From Saprospiraceae bacterium (GTDB lineage Bacteria; Bacteroidota; Bacteroidia; Chitinophagales; Saprospiraceae): DNA of 6,418 nucleotides. The stretch is taken from assembly GCA_023300835.1 (NCBI GenBank), contig JALZVB010000257.1:1-6418 (forward strand), given 5' to 3'. Positions 5,297-6,418 of this stretch are shown here, in pieces (positions within the stretch are counted from its first letter, which is position 1; each line of letters opens with the position of its first letter). A program made the translations under genes and the position numbers. The notes beneath the pieces are model-generated. The model searched no databases. It was not told the origin of the DNA and worked only from the letters and a program-made list of their open reading frames with translations.

Positions 5297-6418
5297 TTAT
5301 CTTAATAAAGTAATTGAGCCACTTTTGGTAAGTATTTCTCCTGACGGTAATCGAATTTCTACCATATAGAGATATACGCCTTGTTGAGCTATAATTCCAT
5401 CAATTTTACCATCCCATATTGTGATTTCACGGTTAGAGTCTTGACTACTGTTGTTACTCAATTCATTCCCCCACCTGTCGTAAACACTAGAATTATACGA
5501 TAATAGCACAGATTCTGCGTAAATTTTGAACGTACTGTTCCCTTCTGATAATGGAGAAAACACATTGGGTACATATATTTTGGGTAATAGTTCGTTGAGA
5601 ATAAAAACATTAAGTGTATCCAATGCGATACATCCATCTAGATCCGTTACTTCTATATAAACTTCTTCCGTATTAGTAATTGTCAGTAAACTTTCTGCGC
5701 AGTCATTACAACTGAGGTCATTATTACTAGCCCATGTATAACTAGAAATCATATTATTACTTACAGCAGATAAAGTAACGAGATCACCTATTTTCCCAAA
5801 TATATCTGGACCTATGCTCACATTCAACGATGAACTATTATCGACAACTGTGACTTCAGTAGCGGTATTACAACCTTTGTATGTTATTTCTACTTGGTAA
5901 TTCCCTGGGAGTTGACTGAATATAGAATCTCTAGGTTGTTCAACTCCGTTTATAGAGATCAGGAACTCTATATCGGGGATAGAACTCAGGATTATTTGTC
6001 CTTTGTTATTACATGAAGATCCATTCGTTTCAATTATAATGCTGTCGATTGGACTTTCTTTTTTGGTAATAAAAATACTATCTATTGCTGTACAGAGTGA
6101 CATAGAATCTCGTAGTGTTAGATAGTACAGACCAGTGTCATTGATTGTAATAGCTGACAAGGCACTATCAATTATATTGTCACCATTCCTCCATTCAGGG
6201 GAGAGGCTATTGTTATCTGTAAAAGATAAATCTATGGTAGTATTCTCGCAAGAAAGTGTATCTAGGCTTGATAAGATAGTGGCATTTAGATTTACTCTTA
6301 GATCCTCAATATTGATAGTGTCTATCTCAGTACAACCATTGATGTCTTCAACGATGATTATATATTGACCAGCCTCTTTGATTGTTAAACATTCACTTAC
6401 TGATAATGGAATTGATTC
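5297..6418 (-). CDS. T9SS-exported surface protein, C-terminal part: Ig/PKD-like repeats plus type B (CHU_C) sorting domain
   Basis: On the minus strand the frame is open from the window edge to the stop at 5297-5299, giving 373 visible residues. The TTG at 6158-6160 is an internal leucine, so the true start lies outside. The last 95 residues (about 279-373) match the gliding motility-associated C-terminal domain: VPNVFSP, then VYDRWGNEL, WDG (residues 335-337), QGVYLYMVEI, and a final KSGSITLLR. This domain directs proteins through the type IX secretion system to the cell surface or medium. Before it lie Ig/PKD-like repeats with a recurring signature of Tyr, then Asp, Cys ten or eleven residues after the Tyr, and Asp-Thr/Ser-Ile/Leu four residues later (Y19/C29/D33, Y98/C109/D113, Y254/C263/D267). 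A looser copy is at Y174/C183. Extra cysteines suggest disulfide-stabilised repeats. The protein is probably a large adhesin or structural surface protein; no enzymatic domain is visible. Confidence 0.87.
   Translation of the reverse strand, partial: ESIPLSVSECLTIKEAGQYIIIVEDINGCTEIDTINIEDLRVNLNATILSSLDTLSCENTTIDLSFTDNNSLSPEWRNGDNIIDSALSAITINDTGLYYLTLRDSMSLCTAIDSIFITKKESPIDSIIIETNGSSCNNKGQIILSSIPDIEFLISINGVEQPRDSIFSQLPGNYQVEITYKGCNTATEVTVVDNSSSLNVSIGPDIFGKIGDLVTLSAVSNNMISSYTWASNNDLSCNDCAESLLTITNTEEVYIEVTDLDGCIALDTLNVFILNELLPKIYVPNVFSPLSEGNSTFKIYAESVLLSYNSSVYDRWGNELSNNSSQDSNREITIWDGKIDGIIAQQGVYLYMVEIRLPSGEILTKSGSITLLR

Noticed and set aside
6158..6160. TTG as start codon of the minus-strand surface protein
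   Set aside because: The frame continues to the window edge and the added 86 residues contain another copy of the Tyr-Cys-Asp repeat signature, so the protein starts outside.
6135..6368. 77-codon plus-strand open frame
   Set aside because: It is antisense to the T9SS-type surface protein, whose repeat signature is clear on the minus strand; it is a shadow frame.

Overview
The window is AT-rich bacterial DNA from a member of the Bacteroidota. Four signs support this: a SusC-style TonB-dependent receptor with an N-terminal carboxypeptidase-regulatory-like domain, a surface protein ending in a type IX secretion (CHU_C / type B) sorting domain, several outer-membrane beta-barrels of the type common in this phylum, and TAnnTTTG promoter-like boxes with no clear Shine-Dalgarno sequences. 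I cannot place it below phylum level; a marine or gliding lineage (Saprospiria, Cytophagia or Flavobacteriia) would fit.

Plus-strand half (1-4512). The window opens inside an outer-membrane beta-barrel gene, of which only the C-terminal 266 residues are visible. After 43 bases comes a compact two-gene unit: a PnuC-family vitamin transporter (845-1420) and a NadR-type P-loop kinase (1417-1911) that starts at a GTG overlapping the pnuC stop codon. The gap after this pair holds a recognisable thiamine pyrophosphate (TPP) riboswitch (about 1937-2014). It lies just downstream of a TAnnTTTG box and is followed by a possible switching hairpin. The riboswitch leads into an 811-residue TonB-dependent receptor (2077-4512), which is therefore best read as the outer-membrane thiamine receptor.

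The region reads as a thiamine (or thiamine plus nicotinamide riboside) salvage locus. The receptor would carry the vitamin across the outer membrane using TonB energy, the PnuC/PnuT-type protein across the inner membrane, and a cytoplasmic kinase would trap it by phosphorylation. The unusual point is that the transporter and kinase sit upstream of the riboswitch, outside the RNA it controls. Their substrate is therefore not settled by this window.

Minus-strand half (4597-6418). A near-perfect inverted repeat with A and T tracts (4531-4582) separates the two convergent halves and should terminate transcription in both directions. Beyond it are a small secreted beta-barrel protein with an unusual Arg-Thr-Ser repeat linker (4597-5202) and the C-terminal 373 residues of a large cysteine-containing, Ig/PKD-like repeat surface protein with a T9SS sorting domain (5297 to the window edge).

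No intergenic stretch exceeds 300 bases. I see no tRNA, rRNA, CRISPR array, insertion sequence or clear sign of horizontal transfer, and nothing that amounts to a wholly new system. The most informative element is the riboswitch-receptor-transporter-kinase arrangement.
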